A DNA stretch of 64,000 nt from Massospora cicadina (taxonomy: Eukaryota; Entomophthoromycota; Entomophthoromycetes; Entomophthorales; Entomophthoraceae): positions 1 to 64,000 of the forward strand of contig JAKSZP010002704.1 of the NCBI GenBank assembly GCA_022478985.1, in the 5' to 3' direction. Shown here piece after piece: positions 22,161 to 34,370 of this stretch (position 1 is its first letter; each line of letters opens with the position of its first letter). The translations under genes were made by a program, and so were the position numbers. The notes under the pieces are model-generated. The model was not told the DNA's origin, did no database searches, and saw only the letters and a list, made by a program, of their open reading frames with translations.

Positions 22161-23087
22161 GGCAGTAAATTAAGATAAGCTAACAAAAGTGTAAGAATCA
22201 AGACTCTAACAAATGGTAAACTTAAGTGATACCAAATCCCATCCAATTTGGCACATTCAACTTTTAAATTTGTCCTATCAAAATATGATGTAAAGGCATT
22301 ATACCATCAATAATGCATCGCCTGACCAAAGCCTTTCTTCCATATACACACCGTTAAATTTTTTAATCATTTTTTTTATTTTTGGGGTTTATATTGTTAT
22401 ATGTGACACATAAAAGCTCTTTTTTATAAATTAACAAAGGGACATTGTTCTATATCTCTTCTTGGTACTTGACTTTAACAAGTCCATTTTGCTGTACTTG
22501 CCATAGGATGTATACTCTAGATTATAAGACATAAGCTGTGACTTGGCACCCTTTAATAAAAAAATATACTTGTCATGCGTCTTATACAGCTTTAAGTATT
22601 GACTGTCAGACTTCTTGGATATATCATAATTGTGCTCAAAAACGGAAGCCTAAAACCATGGTCAACTTTTTTAATATTTTGTTTGGCAAAGGTTCTCATA
22701 AAATAGATAACGGTAATCTGGTTGGTTGTAATAGTGTTCACAGTTTTGGGGTGTCCTCCCTGGTAAGATCACCTTTTTAATGTGAGGGCTCAGGTTTTCT
22801 AAGTTCATTAAAACCTGAGGTTTTGGCGACACCTCAGATTTCAGAATTATCATGCATAAAGTTTTTCATTGGTGGGCGTTTGACCTAAGTCATTGTTTAA
22901 AATATTGTAGATGGCAGGGTGGGGAAGATTATGATAAACAAAAATAGAGTACTGAAGGTAGAAAGAATATTCAATATCTTATTTAGAATTGCAATCAGGA
23001 TTTTATACCTGTTTAATAGAAGGTATTCAAAGAATGGGAATTTGGGGGTCTTAAAGGAAAATCAGATAACTATGAATAAATAGGATC
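22161..23087. other. AT-rich spacer between relic K and LINE F
   Basis: No retrotransposon domain is recognisable here. A broken minus-strand reading frame (22432-22853) is annotated separately. Position 23072-23087 is the left duplication of LINE F. The remainder shows short A/T runs only. Confidence 0.6.
22432..22853 (-). pseudogene. Unrecognised broken reading frame
   Basis: One minus-strand frame is open for 60 codons, has three stops close together (22620-22675), and is then open for about 70 more codons rich in Lys, Tyr and Ser (for example YLKLYKTHDKYIFLLKGAKS). I do not recognise it. It could be a dead gene or a chance AT-rich frame. Confidence 0.25.
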
Positions 23088-23167
23088 GAGCTTTTCTTTC
23101 CTGTTACTATCACTATTAGTAACACGATTCTCCGCAAATTATCTGAATTTGACAATCAACCAGGAAA

Positions 23168-24574
23168 ATGAGCAAATTTGTCCGCAACAACACCATTTGG
23201 GTGAAAGTGGCCAGCGCAAAAGACCCAAAGCCCTCCCAACCTGCCAGGGAAAAATGCCCCAGTGGAATGTTGACACACCTCTCACCAAAAATGGGTGAGC
23301 ACAGCGCTGCACCTGGAGTTTTGCAATTTCTGCAAAAAATGGCGCATATACAAAATAGAACACTCCCAACCCCTGTCCTCCATTGAGCACAGCCTTAGAA
23401 TTATGGTTAGCGATACTTCCCTCAAATCATGGGAAAAAATGGGGAGGCCTTCTCCACGACTTTACCAAACACTGTCTCAATAAATTATAAAAATTTACAT
23501 AGAGGATGGGTGGTAGTCAGGTTCATATCTGCGGAGGAAGCGATGGAAGCAGCAAAAATCATATTCTTGTAAAAATTAACAATGAAGACTGCACCATCCG
23601 CATGGTGCGCACACAATGGAATGAGCCAAACGACCTATTCATCATATTCAACCAACTCAAGCACCGTGCACCATGATATCCTTGAGGATAAGCTCCACGG
23701 GGGCCTCAAAGGTTACAGTGTAATCAAACAGTTTGAATTTGAGAAATTCCCCCTCCTGCCCCACCTGTGTACAGGGAAGGCAATAGCCATTATAGAACCT
23801 GATCAGGGTGTGGTAGAGGATATCACCCTCATTCCATGCATGGTGACCATCAACTTCCCCGATGGCAGCATATCTCACCCCTTCCACATCAAACCAGAAC
23901 ACACCCCACTTATCTGCGACTTCTTATCAGCTATAGGCCACAAAGACCACGCATGCCCCATCAAGTGTGGGATTGAAGCACTAGAATTTTGTGAGGACAA
24001 TATGGACGAAACAAGCCCAACTTTTGTTAAAATTAAGGACTCTACTTTCGCCTTCTATTGGGGTGAAAGAGCTGATGTCGCTTTGGTCAAACCCATTTCA
24101 TGCAAGGACTGTCATTGCGCACAGACTGCTCACAAGCAGGCCACAAATTCTTCTGAGACCCAAGCTCGCACCACAATTTCCCCAGAATAGATTCAGGTGG
24201 ATGCCATGGCAATGCAGTGGAATAACCAATCAGATCCCCCACATATAACCCAGCATAACCAAAGTGATGAATTTTTTGGACACAACCAATCAAACACCTC
24301 CAATTGCGCTGAGGCAAATCCACCATGCACCACTGTGGATCCTCCCAGCCAATCACGTGTGATCAGCGATAATATGGTTCATGCACATGATATGGAAGAC
24401 CATTTCAGCCAATCACAATGCAACAACACTCATGCACAAAACCCAATCACCCCAACACCTAGTTTCTGCCCATCAAACCCACAGGCAAGCGGCGGAAAAT
24501 TTTTTGCTGATGGGGAACAAGCCAACCCATTCCAGACCCAAACTCCATGGAGTAATCCGAGCCAGAAGAAATGA
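23168..24574 (+). pseudogene. LINE F ORF1
   Basis: Two stretches are open: 23168-23386 and 23582-24190, then 24197-24574 in another frame. The middle part has the conserved core GYSVIKQFEFEKFPLL through TGKAIAIIEPDQGVVEDIT, and a knuckle-like region CDFLSAIGHKDHAC (about 23910-23955) that fits CX2CX4HX4C except that Leu replaces the second Cys. The C-terminal part is Asn/Gln/Ser-rich with repeated NQSD-like motifs. Homologous blocks lie in LINE D at 59553-59798. Confidence 0.7.
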
Positions 24575-24667
24575 ACAAAACCAGTACTATGACTGCTGAC
24601 CAACACGCTGGAACCAATCTGGCTAATTGGCCCCAAACTTGCAGTATGACCTGCAATAAGGAACTGG

Positions 24668-27600
24668 GTGACCTCAGTGGGTCGCCCCAGCGTTCCTGAT
24701 GTGCGGACTACCACAATCACCATAGGGACGCTCAACATTGCGGGAGCCAAGGCCCCCACATCCTGGGCCAAAAAATGGCTTTCCTGCACAATATCCCCGT
24801 GGACATCTTGGCCATCCAAGAACACCACTGTCCACTGGGGGAGGAGGAGTCATGGTCAACCATGCTCCTTCCAGCCAGATCCTTTTGGACTATACTGTGG
24901 GGTGGTAATTCAAACTAACCATAATCCTCCAGTAGATATCCGAAACACATCTTCCAACTGGAGGGATGGCTGCATCTAGTGGATCTTGAGCAAACTGGAG
25001 AAACTTTTGCTGTGGCATGTGTGTATGCCCCAAATGATTCGAATGACCGCCAAAAAATTTTTCACTGATATCCTCTCAATCCCTTTCACCAAGGCAACGT
25101 TTTTCACGGGAGATTTTAACTTCTGGCTTAACACCATAACTGACCGCTGGCCCAAGTCTAAGGCTATACCCCACGGCCACACGGAACCATGCATACTAAA
25201 AGCAATGCTGGGCCTGTGCGACACCATTCCCAAACAAGCCCCCACCCTGGCCAACATGACGAGGCCCCACTACAACAATAACCAACTGGTCTCAATGACC
25301 CAGATTGACCTGATGCTCGCCCCTCTAGACTTCCACCACTGGGTATCAGATTTTACAACAACAATTATCCCTTTCTCCGACCACCAGATGGTCTCAATAG
25401 CATTATCATCCTCAGAAAAATACCATAAGCCACCAACCTGGCACAGAGTTCACCCAAGCACCATCCATCATCCAAAGCTTAAACTTTGGATCAAGATGGT
25501 GCTAACAACACAGTAAGAAAGATGACCACCCAATGGGAACCCTATCGCCAAGTGGGAAAATTTAAGGCTCAAGCAACCATGAAAGCCTGCCACCTGAACT
25601 CCAGAAAAACAGCCGCGATGTCCGTTACAATCAACAAGGCTATCAGACAGCTTCAGCACTTAGAAAACAACAACCCTTGCGAGGGATACAGCCCCCAATG
25701 GGCTGCCTGTGGTTCCAGTTATCTACACAGACAAACTCCCTCTTTAGAAAACACCAGCACTACACCAAAGTATGCTACAAATAAAAATACATCCTATCTG
25801 GCGAAACTCACACGGCCCAATTCTTCCACGTTTTAAACGAAAATTCAATTTCAGCGACTTGCACACAGGTCTGCCGAGCAGATGACACACTGGCGTCCAC
25901 ATCATCCAAAATATTGGCCGAATTACACCAATTTTACACTAACCTGTACATGGCGGATTTCGCATCATCTAGAGAAATTGGAAAAATTTTATCATCCGCT
26001 AATATTGACACTATAGATTATCAACCAGACCTTGTCTCACCCATCACTAAAGATGAACTATGGGAGGTAATAAGATCAACTCCGCGCAACAAGTGCCCTG
26101 GGCCTGATGGCCTACCATATGAATTTTTCAAAAAATATTTTGACTATATTGCACCAATACTACTGGCAACTATGAACAAGTGCCTGGAGGACACAACCCT
26201 TTTACCTGGCGGCCAAGATGCATATGTGGTCACACTCTTCAAAAAAGGAGACCAGACAGACCTAAACAACTGGCATTAATCGCTCTCACCAATACTGACA
26301 CCAAAATACTAACTAAGATCTTAGCTAAGAGTCTGAGTTGCATTGCTCAGACAGCCCTCTCCCCTATCAGTTTGGCTTCATCCCAAGTCGCTCAATTTGG
26401 GATAACATCCACACAATTGCCAACATCTGCCAAGCTAACCCCACAGGCGCCCTTGCTTTCCTGGACCAAAAGAAAGCATATGACCGAGTGCACTGGGGTT
26501 ACCTAGAACAGTGTCTAAAGGCTTTCAACCTACCACTCCGTTTTATAAACTGGGCGCTCCTCCTAGCGCTCAGCCAGGTTTGCAATCAGAGGCCCAGGTT
26601 TCCTAACTGACACCATCACCCCCAAAGGGGCCTCAAACAAGGTGACCCGCTTAGCCCCCTACTATACAATTTTACCCTTGACCCTCTCCTCCGCATTGTA
26701 AACTCAAAGCTCACTGGAATCAGGTTGGAGGGACAACTACCAACCAAAATGCTCGCCTTTGCTGACGACTGCGTTGTTGGAGTCTCAGGCAATAGGGATG
26801 CCAGGGCGATTGAGCGCAAAATTCACCAGTATGAGTCAGTGAGTAACGCCACGCTGAACAAACAGAAAAAAGAGGTAATTGTTATAGGAAAATTCAGTTC
26901 GAACTGGGCCTCACCCTCCCACCAACACACAAACCAACCAACCACACAACCACACAACAACGATACAAGCCAGTAAAACCACTGTATTTACCATTTTCAC
27001 ACCACCCCGCCACCATCCAGACCGTAATCTGGGCATATGGCTCGAAGCTGGTGGATATGCACTTGACACCATTGAGACCAACATTTTGGACAACGTCGCA
27101 AAAAGAATGACATGTATGCGGAGGAGTAAAGCTAGTTTAACCAGAAGAGTTGTGTTAGCCAACTCCCTGATCTTATCAAAGTTATGGTTTGCTGCCCACG
27201 CGGTTCCCTTTTCCTCCAACTTTACCAACACAGTCTACAAGCTCCTGCAGAACTGGCTGTGGTCTGGTTACCGCGCACCTGTCAGGATGGAGACAATGTA
27301 CAGCCCACGGAAGAAAGGCGGAATGGGGCTGCTCAACTTCACAGAACGAGCAACGCAAACCCTCAGCTCATGGGTAGCTCTCACAACGTCACCCAACCCA
27401 ACCCATCCCCCCACTGGGCTAAGCCAGCCCAAACCAACTTCATAAGAGCACTACATCTGAGGCTCCCCTCCAACCCTGCAACTCTGATGAAGTACCTTGC
27501 AACACATCCAACTGCCACCGGACTGCACAACACCAACCAATATTTCAAACGCATCCTGTACAACCTAAGACAAGGGGATTGAAGCTTCTCCTATGCACAG

Positions 27601-28287
27601 CAATCTGAAGACATTCACCCTCAAACTGGTTATTTGCAACTCCACAGGGGACAAATGGTGACTAACGCGCCTGCCCCACTACCATCCTTTCCTCTATCCT
27701 GGATTGACTACCAAGATGTCCCATATTACTTGCGCACCCAAAAGCAAGTGTGGGACCTCGTCACCTGCCCCCTCTTATCCCCACAAGTGTGCTCCTCAGT
27801 GTGGTGCTACATGCGCCATACGTTTAGAACAACTGACTGCACCTTCTCAGTGTTCAAGACATGCACCATCTGTGGCGGACCCAACACACTAGCACACCGC
27901 CTGGAAGAGTGCCCACCGTCCATGCATATCTAGGCCAACGTGGTGCACTTGTTTCAACAATCACCATCAGCTAAATTCTGACTATCCCGCAATATCCTAG
28001 CACTCAACATGGCCTCATCTATCCCCCAGACTCTAAGGTCTCTAATTGTGAGTATTGCAATATGGTCCATTCACACAATTACCCTCGACGCTTTCAATGG
28101 GATCCTCCACAATTTCAACAAAGCCATCGTCAGGTTCCACAGCCATTTAGCCGACCACTTCCAAGCCTGGCTGTTTGGATCACTCCAACACAAATGGAAG
28201 AAACAGATGGGCAACTGGATTCCAATCTGGTTCCTTCGTTATGACATTGAAAACCTCACAGTCTCCATAGGCGGTACACCCTACTAG
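24668..28287 (+). pseudogene. LINE F ORF2: APE endonuclease, RT, zinc knuckle
   Basis: The endonuclease begins at GTLNIAGAKAPTSWAKK (24728) and continues with TGDFNFWL, MTQIDLMLAP and SDHQM to about 25420. RT blocks follow: CPGPDGLPYEF (26090), LNNW (26262), YQFGFIPSRSIWDN (26360), LDQKKAYDRVHW (26460), GLKQGDPLSP (26630) and AFADDC (26750). The C-terminal knuckle CX2CX7HX4C is at 27862-27912, and WSIHTITLDAF lies near 28065. Frame changes and stops occur near 24780, 25500, 26280 and 26610. Confidence 0.9.
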
Positions 28288-28500
28288 CCCCTGAGATGTC
28301 ATGCCACTTAAGGTCTAGTCATCCACCACCCGTGGCTCCTAGCCAAATCCAAGTGTGCCAAGTCATATCTTTTAAGTTCCATTGTTTCACGCTCTCTTCC
28401 CTCTTCTGTTTTCCATTTTCCTCTTCCCTACATATTGGATGTGTCTGTCCCCTGGTCGTCCATCCTTGAATACATAAAATAAAAATGAATAAATAGGATC
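28288..28500 (+). other. LINE F 3' UTR, tail and right TSD
   Basis: About 200 bp of 3' UTR ends in CTGTCCCCTGGTCGTCC, TTGAATACATAAAATAAAA and the right duplication (28485-28500). The TCCCCTGGTC element is shared with LINE D (51000-51020 reversed), LINE J (17530 reversed) and the stub at 62601-62636. Confidence 0.85.
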
Positions 28501-29688
28501 AAGGAGTAACAACAGAGCTTAGGATATCCACCAAAGTATTGGTGATCTTGGCAGTTTCACAACAGTTGTTATCTGATAGATCAATAGGTCTAATAGATTT
28601 GCTTAGTAATTTAGTAATAATTTTATTTATTTTTAACTTTACTTATAACTTCTTAAAATTATTGACGGCCATCTACAACATAAAGATTTTAATTATTTTA
28701 ATATAGTATAAAGACTTTCTTAAAGTTTTTTCCTGTTGCATAGAATGTTTGTGCTCAGTTGGTTGAAATTGATTAAATTGTTTGGGAGATTGGAATATAC
28801 CCATAATAATCTTCATCTAATAGAGGTAAGTTACCATTAACATATAGTAATATTTATATTAGCATATATATATATATATATATTAGATTTTTATAATAAG
28901 TTTAAGAGTAATTAAACCTAATGAATTAGCTAAAAACTAATCATTAACCCATTACCAATTGGAACTATTGAATCAACCTAAAACCAACCACTGCTTGAAA
29001 ACCCCATTTAAACTATCAAATCATCCAATCACTTACACTTACTAAAACAATTAACCCAATAATTAGCCAATTACCATTAAAAGCTTAAAAAAATTCATTT
29101 CTTACATATAAAACTTTTACTTGACTATAAAAATTAAAAATTATGGCGGATTATTGTACTGTCATCTGACCTTAGTAACTTTGCAAAATTTTATCAATAG
29201 TCTATACCAGGAAGTGTGTTAAATAAAGGATGCAAGACTCCAGTACAAATAAGTTGCTGAGGTAAGTAAAAGCAAGTAACAAGATATATGTAAAATGTTT
29301 TAACGTTTAAAAACTTTATTTTTGAAATTTTCATAATTCTCACAAATTCAATGGATTATAGTATTGTCATTGGAGATACATTAGTGTGCCAAATTTCAAA
29401 GCTCTAGCTTGCCTGAAAGGTAGTTAACCAGAAACTTTAGAGTCTAACAAATACCAAAGTGCTCAGTTGTAAAAATATACCAACTACCATCAAAATCATA
29501 TAGGATACTCACTCGTTATATAAACCTTTTACATTGCTATAAATTAATGGTTTTGGGTATGGATTAGTGTATTGTCATCAGAGATATATAAGTGTGCCAA
29601 ATTTTAAAAGCTTTAGCTAGTCTGGAAGGTAGTTAAAAATTAATTGCAAGATACACAACAGACTACACAGTGAGTGGATAAATAGGTA
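28501..29688. other. AT-rich region without genes; diverged repeat units and a TA run
   Basis: No ORF of interest is seen. A TA dinucleotide run lies at 28864-28883. From about 29290 two diverged units share CAATGGATTATNGTATTGTCAT and AAGTGTGCCAAATTTCAAAG (29345-29420 and 29560-29640). Matching units lie beyond the SINE at 30050-30130 and 30260-30330, so the array was split by the SINE. Confidence 0.55.
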
Positions 29689-29701
29689 GTATAAACAATT
29701 T

Positions 29702-29986
29702 TAGATTTTTTATTCAAGGTGGGCCAAACTGGGGATGATATTGCACTGATGAAGGGAATTGAAGAAAATGGGAAAGTAGGGAAAACCTAGAAAACCTCCA
29801 TGCATGGCATATGATAGGCCAGGAACTCCATGGACCACCTTTGCTATTTGCTATCTTAATTTTGAGGCATTGGTGCACAAAAACAACATAGTCATATTTG
29901 TCTCCTACTCAAAGTTCATCTACTGGGATTAAACTTGGGAGGCAGTGATAGTGAGTCCATACTCTACCACTAGGGTATTCTCCCCA
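29702..29986 (-). mobile_element. SINE copy 1 (tRNA-derived), minus strand
   Basis: Bounded by near-identical duplications GTATAAACAATTT (29689-29701) and GTATAAAACAATTT (29987-30000). On the minus strand it starts with a tRNA-like head (TAGTGGTAGAGTATGGACTC near 29955-29975 as A-box region; AAGTTTAATCCCAG near 29927-29940 as B-box region) and ends in GGCCCACCTTGAATAAAAAA. It aligns with copies at 38257 and 62783. Confidence 0.75.
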
Positions 29987-30000
29987 GTATAAAACAATTT

Positions 30001-30600
30001 AAACGTTCTTAAAAGATTTTTTTTGTAAAATTCATAATTTTCACACTTTTCAATGGATTATTGTATGTCATGGTAGATAAATAAGTGTGCCAATTTCAAA
30101 GCTCTGGCTAGTCTGGAAGGAATTAAACTTGATAATTATGAATCAACTGAATACCAAATTTGCTCAGCTGTTTCAATATACTGACTACTATCAGAAACAC
30201 ATAGTATCTCACTTGTTACATATAGAACTTTTTATTTTGAAAATTAGATTCTAATTTAATAAATTGATTATTGTATTGACATTGAAAATACATAAGTGTG
30301 AACCACATTCCAAATCTCTAGCTAGTCTAAAAGTAGTCAAAAATCAATTGCAAGATTCCACTAGAGACATATTATTAGAGCCATGTGTGGGGCGGTATAG
30401 CACTGGGTTGCTGATATGGAAAATTCTTTAATTAGTTAGTATTAATGATAGTATGATTTATAACAATCAGTCCTTAAATAAATATATGCTAAACACTTTT
30501 TGCCATCTACAATACTTTAAAAAATTGAGATGGGTCAACCTTGGAATTGGGACAAATATACCACTCCAAATTTAAAGATCAGTTTTTATATTGTGGATTG
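30001..30600. other. Remainder of the split repeat array and a SINE-tail fragment
   Basis: Repeat units continue at 30050-30130 and 30260-30330. At about 30530-30575 the plus strand reads GAGATGGGTCAACCTTGGAATTG and GGGACAAATATACC, matching the 3' tail of SINE copy 2 in reverse. A complete SINE could not be delimited. Confidence 0.4.
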
Positions 30601-31361
30601 TGTGGGAAACCAGCTTAATTATGCTCGCTGGTACATTTCCGCCAGCTGATTTTCAAAAATTATTTTAATAAAATAAAGATTTAAATAAAATGCGCTACCA
30701 AAAATTGGATTTTATGATTTTTATTAAGCATTTAATAATGAAAAAATGATGATCCTCAACCTCTGACTATCTAGTATATAAAGTAATTTTGATGGTTGAG
30801 GGGGAAATTAGGAATATGTTCAGAATAGCTGAACCTAGTCCAAATTAGGAAATATGCAGGAAGAGCGTATCATAACTTGGGAACTCACATCAGGGCAGTG
30901 GAACAAAGGAAGAGGAATTCTGATTGGCCCAAACATACCCATGAGATAACATTTTTATAAATTTGAGCCAATCACCACCTGAGAAATTTATTGCACCTTG
31001 GGGGACCCCCACTAAACTTATAAAAGGGGGTCCCCACGCAGGTGCATTGAAGGACTTTGTAGGGGTTAGGGGAGTGCTTATAATAATTCCCCCAAGGTCT
31101 GTAGTGAGCTTGGAGTAATCTGACTAGCCAGTTTTACTACTAGTGCCATACAGGTTTCAAACTGGTGTTTTTCAATTAACAGGGTTCCACAAAGAATCGG
31201 CCAGGGATTTTTGGCCGATTTCCTCAACTTTTTCACTTTTATTTTTAATAAATGAACTTCTAACGACATCAGAAAATTGCAAATGGCCAACATTTCCCTT
31301 TTTTGGCAGAACTCAGCCTATAGCATTCTTATTTTTAGGCTGCAGAGGTAGATGTCTGACA
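30601..31361 (-). repeat. Solo LTR L, relative of LTR I
   Basis: A single LTR is bounded by a perfect 5-bp duplication GATTG (30596-30600 and 31362-31366). On the minus strand it begins TGTCAGACATCTACC and ends TTTCCCACA. Most of it aligns with the LTRs of I, especially the segment with the CCAAT pair, GGGGGACCCCC and the TATAAAAGG box. A solo LTR implies loss of the internal part by LTR-LTR recombination. Confidence 0.88.
30921..31027 (+). promoter_or_regulatory. Third copy of the plus-strand CCAAT/TATA block (solo LTR L)
   Basis: TGATTGGCCC (30921-30930) and GAGCCAATCACC (30965-30976) keep the head-to-head CCAAT pair, followed by TATAAAAGG at 31019-31027. It is kept although the surrounding LTR sequence is more diverged than between the two LTRs of I. 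Confidence 0.45.
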
Positions 31362-31488
31362 GATTGAAACTGCACCAAGGATATAGAAGAAAATACCCCT
31401 CTAGGATATACACCATTTAGTCATACTTTTTTATTTTAGATAATTTGATTCATTAAACAATAAATTATATATGGCAGTGTTTAGTTGA

Positions 31489-32307
31489 TATTTGGTATCA
31501 CAATTAGTGACGTATTTCCTGGTTTTGAACGCTCCAGTAAAGCTAAGTCGAATAGGTCTTTAAAGTCAAGGCCAGAACCCTTAAAGGTAACTGATGACAT
31601 CTCCAAGTTTCATTGACTGAAAAAGGGTTCTTGTTTTGTCAATCAGGGCTGAAAAAACAGCTCGCCAGAGGTAGAGAATCTGGCGGAAATTGATCACAAA
31701 ATCTAAAAACTCATGAGCTACAAAGTCCAGAATTTGGCCAACATTGTAAAATTTCAAATTAGTTGCAAGGCGAAATTTTACAGCTCAGATTGTAATTTGT
31801 TGATTGCTTTGACTTTATAGCAAATCTTCCCTTTGAATTTTAGGCTCAAACTGAAAAAAGGCTTTAATTTCTCAGATAAACAGATAAATGTTAATTAAAG
31901 AGTAGGGATATTTTATCAAGTTTTCCCATAATTTTCTGTTTATTTTTTATAAAGTATCTTGGTTGAAACCACTGTGATAGCTAGGGTCCTTTTTTCCACT
32001 CTTATCTAACCATCAAGTTGTATTTGAACCCGACCCCCATGCCAGGTCCTAATCCACTGACTCTGCAATATTTTATTTCACCGCCTTTTGCTTCAGTTCT
32101 TAAGCTACCTTCCCCAGCCCGCAAGGACTCATGTCTCTGATGGTTGTCATCAGTTTGGTGTGCGTTTTAAATACAAAATTTATATGGAATCATAATCGAG
32201 ATTGCCTGGGACGTTGCTTCCTCTTGCTGGGTCACTTTGTCTTGTTTTGGCACCTTTTAACTAGCATTTTTCCTCCTGCGACTTATTGTGCTCCAGTTTT
32301 CTTGACA
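31489..32307 (+). repeat. 5' LTR of element A
   Basis: It aligns with 61333-62137 over nearly the whole length, both ending CTCCAGTTTTCTT(G/T)ACA. The first bases differ (TATTTGGTATC against TGATAC), so the exact left edge rests on the GTTGA duplication. It contains the 12-mer TTTCTCAGATAA at 31868-31879, complementary to the sequence just after the LTR. Confidence 0.85.
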
Positions 32308-32319
32308 TTATCTGAGAAA
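32308..32319 (+). promoter_or_regulatory. Candidate self-priming primer-binding site of element A
   Basis: TTATCTGAGAAA abuts the 5' LTR and is the exact reverse complement of TTTCTCAGATAA within the LTR (31868-31879). Tf1/sushi-type elements prime from the 5' end of their own mRNA annealed just downstream of the LTR. It does not begin TGG, so a tRNA primer is unlikely. Confidence 0.55.
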
Positions 32320-33760
32320 AGCCTCGCTTTTATTGTAAGTTTCTTCTACTGTTGGGTGGCTAGAGTCAGCAAAACCCTCTCAGAGTTGAACCCTTTCTAA
32401 TAGTTTTACTGAAATGGTACTTTTGTATCTCTTCTGGCCTTGGTTTTACCTTCTTCAAAGGGTGTGCTGAGGGTTTTGCTCGGATCCCTTCACTAAAGCC
32501 GCTCATAAAGTGTGCAGTGCCTGCCACTAACAGCCTAACCTTCCTCCATTTATTAGATTAAAATTTAAAAAGGAGATCTTCACTACGTTGTCCAACGTAA
32601 GGCCCGCCAGAAGTCTCAAGGCAAGGAGTTAGCTGACTTCCTCCTTTTCCAGACTCTGCTCCATGAAATTTCAGAGGGAAATCGCTAATAGTTACTCTCC
32701 TCTGGTGAAAATAATAGATCTCTCCTAAAAATCTTCCCAGCGTTGGAACCTTTGTTAATCTCTGAGAGTTTCTCACTGCCAACTTTGAAGACTATAACAC
32801 CCTTTTCCACTTGGCCCAAGGAGACCCCACTACGGCACAGTACTTGTGCCCATTCCAAGAGAAGGCATCAAGGTTGAAATCTCTTGAACAGTTGAAATGG
32901 CCCTCCTCCGCAAGTCCCTAGATAATACTAATGCTTCCCTTGTCATATGGGATAACCATCCCCCTCCTTATATGGGACGTGCTCCATACTTGCGTCCCTG
33001 TTGTCCAACAGCATCTGTTCTGCCAAGCCTAACTGTACCTTGGAACTTCAGATTCTAGAACTTGACAACTCCATCTCTGTTGTGAACTCTCAGGGAGCCT
33101 ATTGTGGTACACCTAACGCCAGTCAAGTTTCAGATCATATTATAACTTATCCTGCTGAGGGAATAGCTGTTATGAACACCTCTTTCCTGAGCTTAGAATA
33201 CACCCCCTTCTGTACCTTCCCAGGACTGGTTAGAACCAGCAGTGAGCTCTCTTGAAGATGAGACTTAAAATTCCGTCATAGGTGGGGGTCTCCTCACTAC
33301 TATCTTGCACCGCTGCGCTCCACATAGTACCCTTCACTTTTTTCCTCAAAAGTAGAGGGTTAATAAGTCTAACCCGTTTAATTCATAAAATTCACTTCAC
33401 TCTAGCCACGGACCCTCAGTTACCATTATAAAACCTATGCCTCCTGTCCAACCTGCCATCCCAGTTGCCCAGTTAAATAACTCTTCTCTATTACCCCAGA
33501 GTTACCTTTCTTAGCAGACACTATCCAGAAACGGGTAGATGTCCATGAAAAAATGATTAAAGAGGAAATATCCTTGGTTGACCCCAAAAAACGCTTAGCC
33601 ATCATGACTGGTGTAATTTCTTGTGATAAATATCTCCCTTCCAATGTACATAGAGCATTAAGCTACCTTACTCCATTTAAATGCCGTACAACTCATTGGC
33701 AATGTGAAGACATACACTGTTGAATCCTCAGGGGATACTCTCACTTATACTCCGCCCTCT
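32320..33760 (+). pseudogene. Element A Gag region (heavily decayed)
   Basis: No intact frame. Position between primer site and protease implies Gag. Visible remnants include a stretch near 33430-33500 reading PPVQPAIPVAQLNN and short helical segments near 32880-33060. I cannot place the capsid domain. Confidence 0.45.
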
Positions 33761-34370
33761 GGGCTTGGAGCCATACTGTCCTCACTTGGCTCATAAAAAA
33801 ACCTCCTCTGCGTACTTCTTGTTAATGGTAACCTTCTCCTCTGCAGGGAAGAATTTCCAAGCTCTTACTTCAGTGGATACTAGCGCTATTAAAAACTTCA
33901 TTTTTCAGGAGCTGGCGGAGGCTCTGGACCTCTCCTGGGTGTTGATCAGTTTGTGAAAGGAGGTGCATCTTAATCCATTTCTGAGCTATCGTTTACTTTC
34001 ACCTGTTCCCTATTGTTTCAGGCTATGGATACTTTGTGGAGAGCTTCTCCTCAATTTAAACCTCCTGTACCCCGTTATTCTGGGTGTTGGCTGGTGGCAA
34101 CAGTTGACATCTTCACCAACCTCATGGACTCTACCATGAATGCAAAGTTTCCTGGAGGAGTCAAATATGCCATCACTTGACCGGATGAGAGCGCAATGGC
34201 GCTCCCTAGAAGGTAGAGCACATCTCCTAAGGTGGGTCATGCCTTTGTTCAACCGACTGATACCCTGATCCCAGAACTTATCCTTCCTGAATGAATATGT
34301 GTATATGCTGAGCTGTTTGATCCCTCTAAGGTCCGCCCACTCCCTGAGCACACCAAGGTTGACTTTGAGT
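33761..34370 (+). pseudogene. Element A protease region
   Basis: A retropepsin-like remnant lies at 33845-33950: SVDTSAIKNFIFQELAEALDL, where the Gly of the DTG triad is replaced by Ser. Downstream, DLFTNLMDSTMNAKFPGGV and VRPLPEHTKVDFESKL lead into RT. Several stops. Confidence 0.6.

Larger units (their letters stand above)
23088..28484 (+). mobile_element. LINE F, full-length D/F-family element
   Basis: A perfect 16-bp duplication ATGAATAAATAGGATC flanks it (23072-23087 and 28485-28500). Its 5' end GAGCTTTTCTTTCCTG matches the 5' end of LINE D (60427, minus strand), so both are probably full length. The 3' end reads CTGTCCCCTGGTCGTCC and an A-rich tail. It has ORF1 and ORF2 with scattered stops. 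Confidence 0.92.

Noticed and set aside
28864..28883. TA run as an origin or regulatory site
   Set aside because: A plain dinucleotide microsatellite in AT-rich DNA, with a similar run near 62261; no further support.
30370..30575. A fourth full SINE
   Set aside because: Only the tail-like part aligns; a head with pol III boxes and a TSD could not be found.
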